From NCBI GenBank assembly GCA_018806985.1, contig JADANN010000468.1, positions 4,820,072 to 4,884,071 of the forward strand: a DNA stretch of 64,000 nucleotides. Reading direction: 5' to 3'. The stretch's first letter is position 1, and every line of letters begins with the position of its first letter. Source of the stretch: Angiostrongylus vasorum. Taxonomy: Eukaryota; Nematoda; Chromadorea; Rhabditida; Metastrongylidae. The notes beneath the pieces were generated by a model that was not told the DNA's origin, made no database searches, and was given only the letters and a program-made list of their open reading frames with translations. Positions 63,918-64,000 of this stretch are shown here, piece after piece. Both the position numbers and the translations under genes were made by a program.

Positions 63918-64000
63918 CTTTTCTGCTGCATTATGTCACTTTGACAAACATGTCATCAACACGCAAATAATCGCTAACCGAAAATGTGGTCTATCCACTG

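Overview
This is a eukaryotic, intron-rich, repeat-dense window. The compact TTTTCAG-type 3' splice sites, the RTE, BEL/Pao, mariner and Penelope-like elements and the crowd of short tRNA-like repeats suggest a nematode, probably a strongylid (hookworm-like) worm; the species is an inference. There is no bacterial-style operon, CRISPR array or rRNA.

Layout. (1) About 0.6-3.6 kb, + strand: the last exons of an unidentified Ser/Gly-rich, basic-tailed protein; four consecutive exons are phase-consistent and end in a stop at 3589. (2) 3.6-24.5 kb: an intergenic stretch of dispersed repeats, one small minus-strand gene with a (GAAPAA)n tract (5.8-6.0 kb), a BEL reverse transcriptase scrap (11.6-11.95 kb) and a decayed mariner (20.1-21.4 kb). 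(3) 24,509-62,413, + strand: one 38-kb gene, a homolog of SESTD1 (SEC14 lipid-binding domain followed by spectrin repeats). I recovered 20 coding exons by reading splice sites and checking phase; two short joins are unresolved and one exon carries an apparent one-base frameshift. (4) 63.6-63.8 kb, minus strand: the probable last exon of a convergent neighbour.

The SESTD1-like introns hold most of the mobile DNA. A decayed RTE LINE lies at 29.7-32.3 kb (-). A Penelope-like element (PLE) lies at 36.0-37.9 kb, with a GIY-YIG domain and an inverted partner arm. A foldback relative of it lies at 33.1-33.8 kb. A nearly intact-looking BEL/Pao LTR retrotransposon lies at 47,956-56,103, antisense to the gene, with a perfect 5-bp target duplication (GCTCA). 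The BEL element has lost the catalytic part of its reverse transcriptase and its frames are broken at nine homopolymer-associated sites.

The most unusual signal is a set of four hammerhead-ribozyme-like motifs in the PLE and foldback arms. The copy at 37,873-37,908 keeps the whole core (CTGATGA, GAAA, GTT) with complementary helix I and a helix III so short (palindromic ACGT) that it would have to act as a dimer.

Four dispersed repeat families recur: a tRNA-derived SINE with a TTTATCC-like tail (family B, 17 copies), a second tRNA-like SINE (family D), a ~390-bp repeat of unknown class (family A), and foldback MITEs with TTTACTGCCTATT termini (family C). Exon boundaries, phases and repeat limits were read by eye; no alignment, structure prediction or database search was run.
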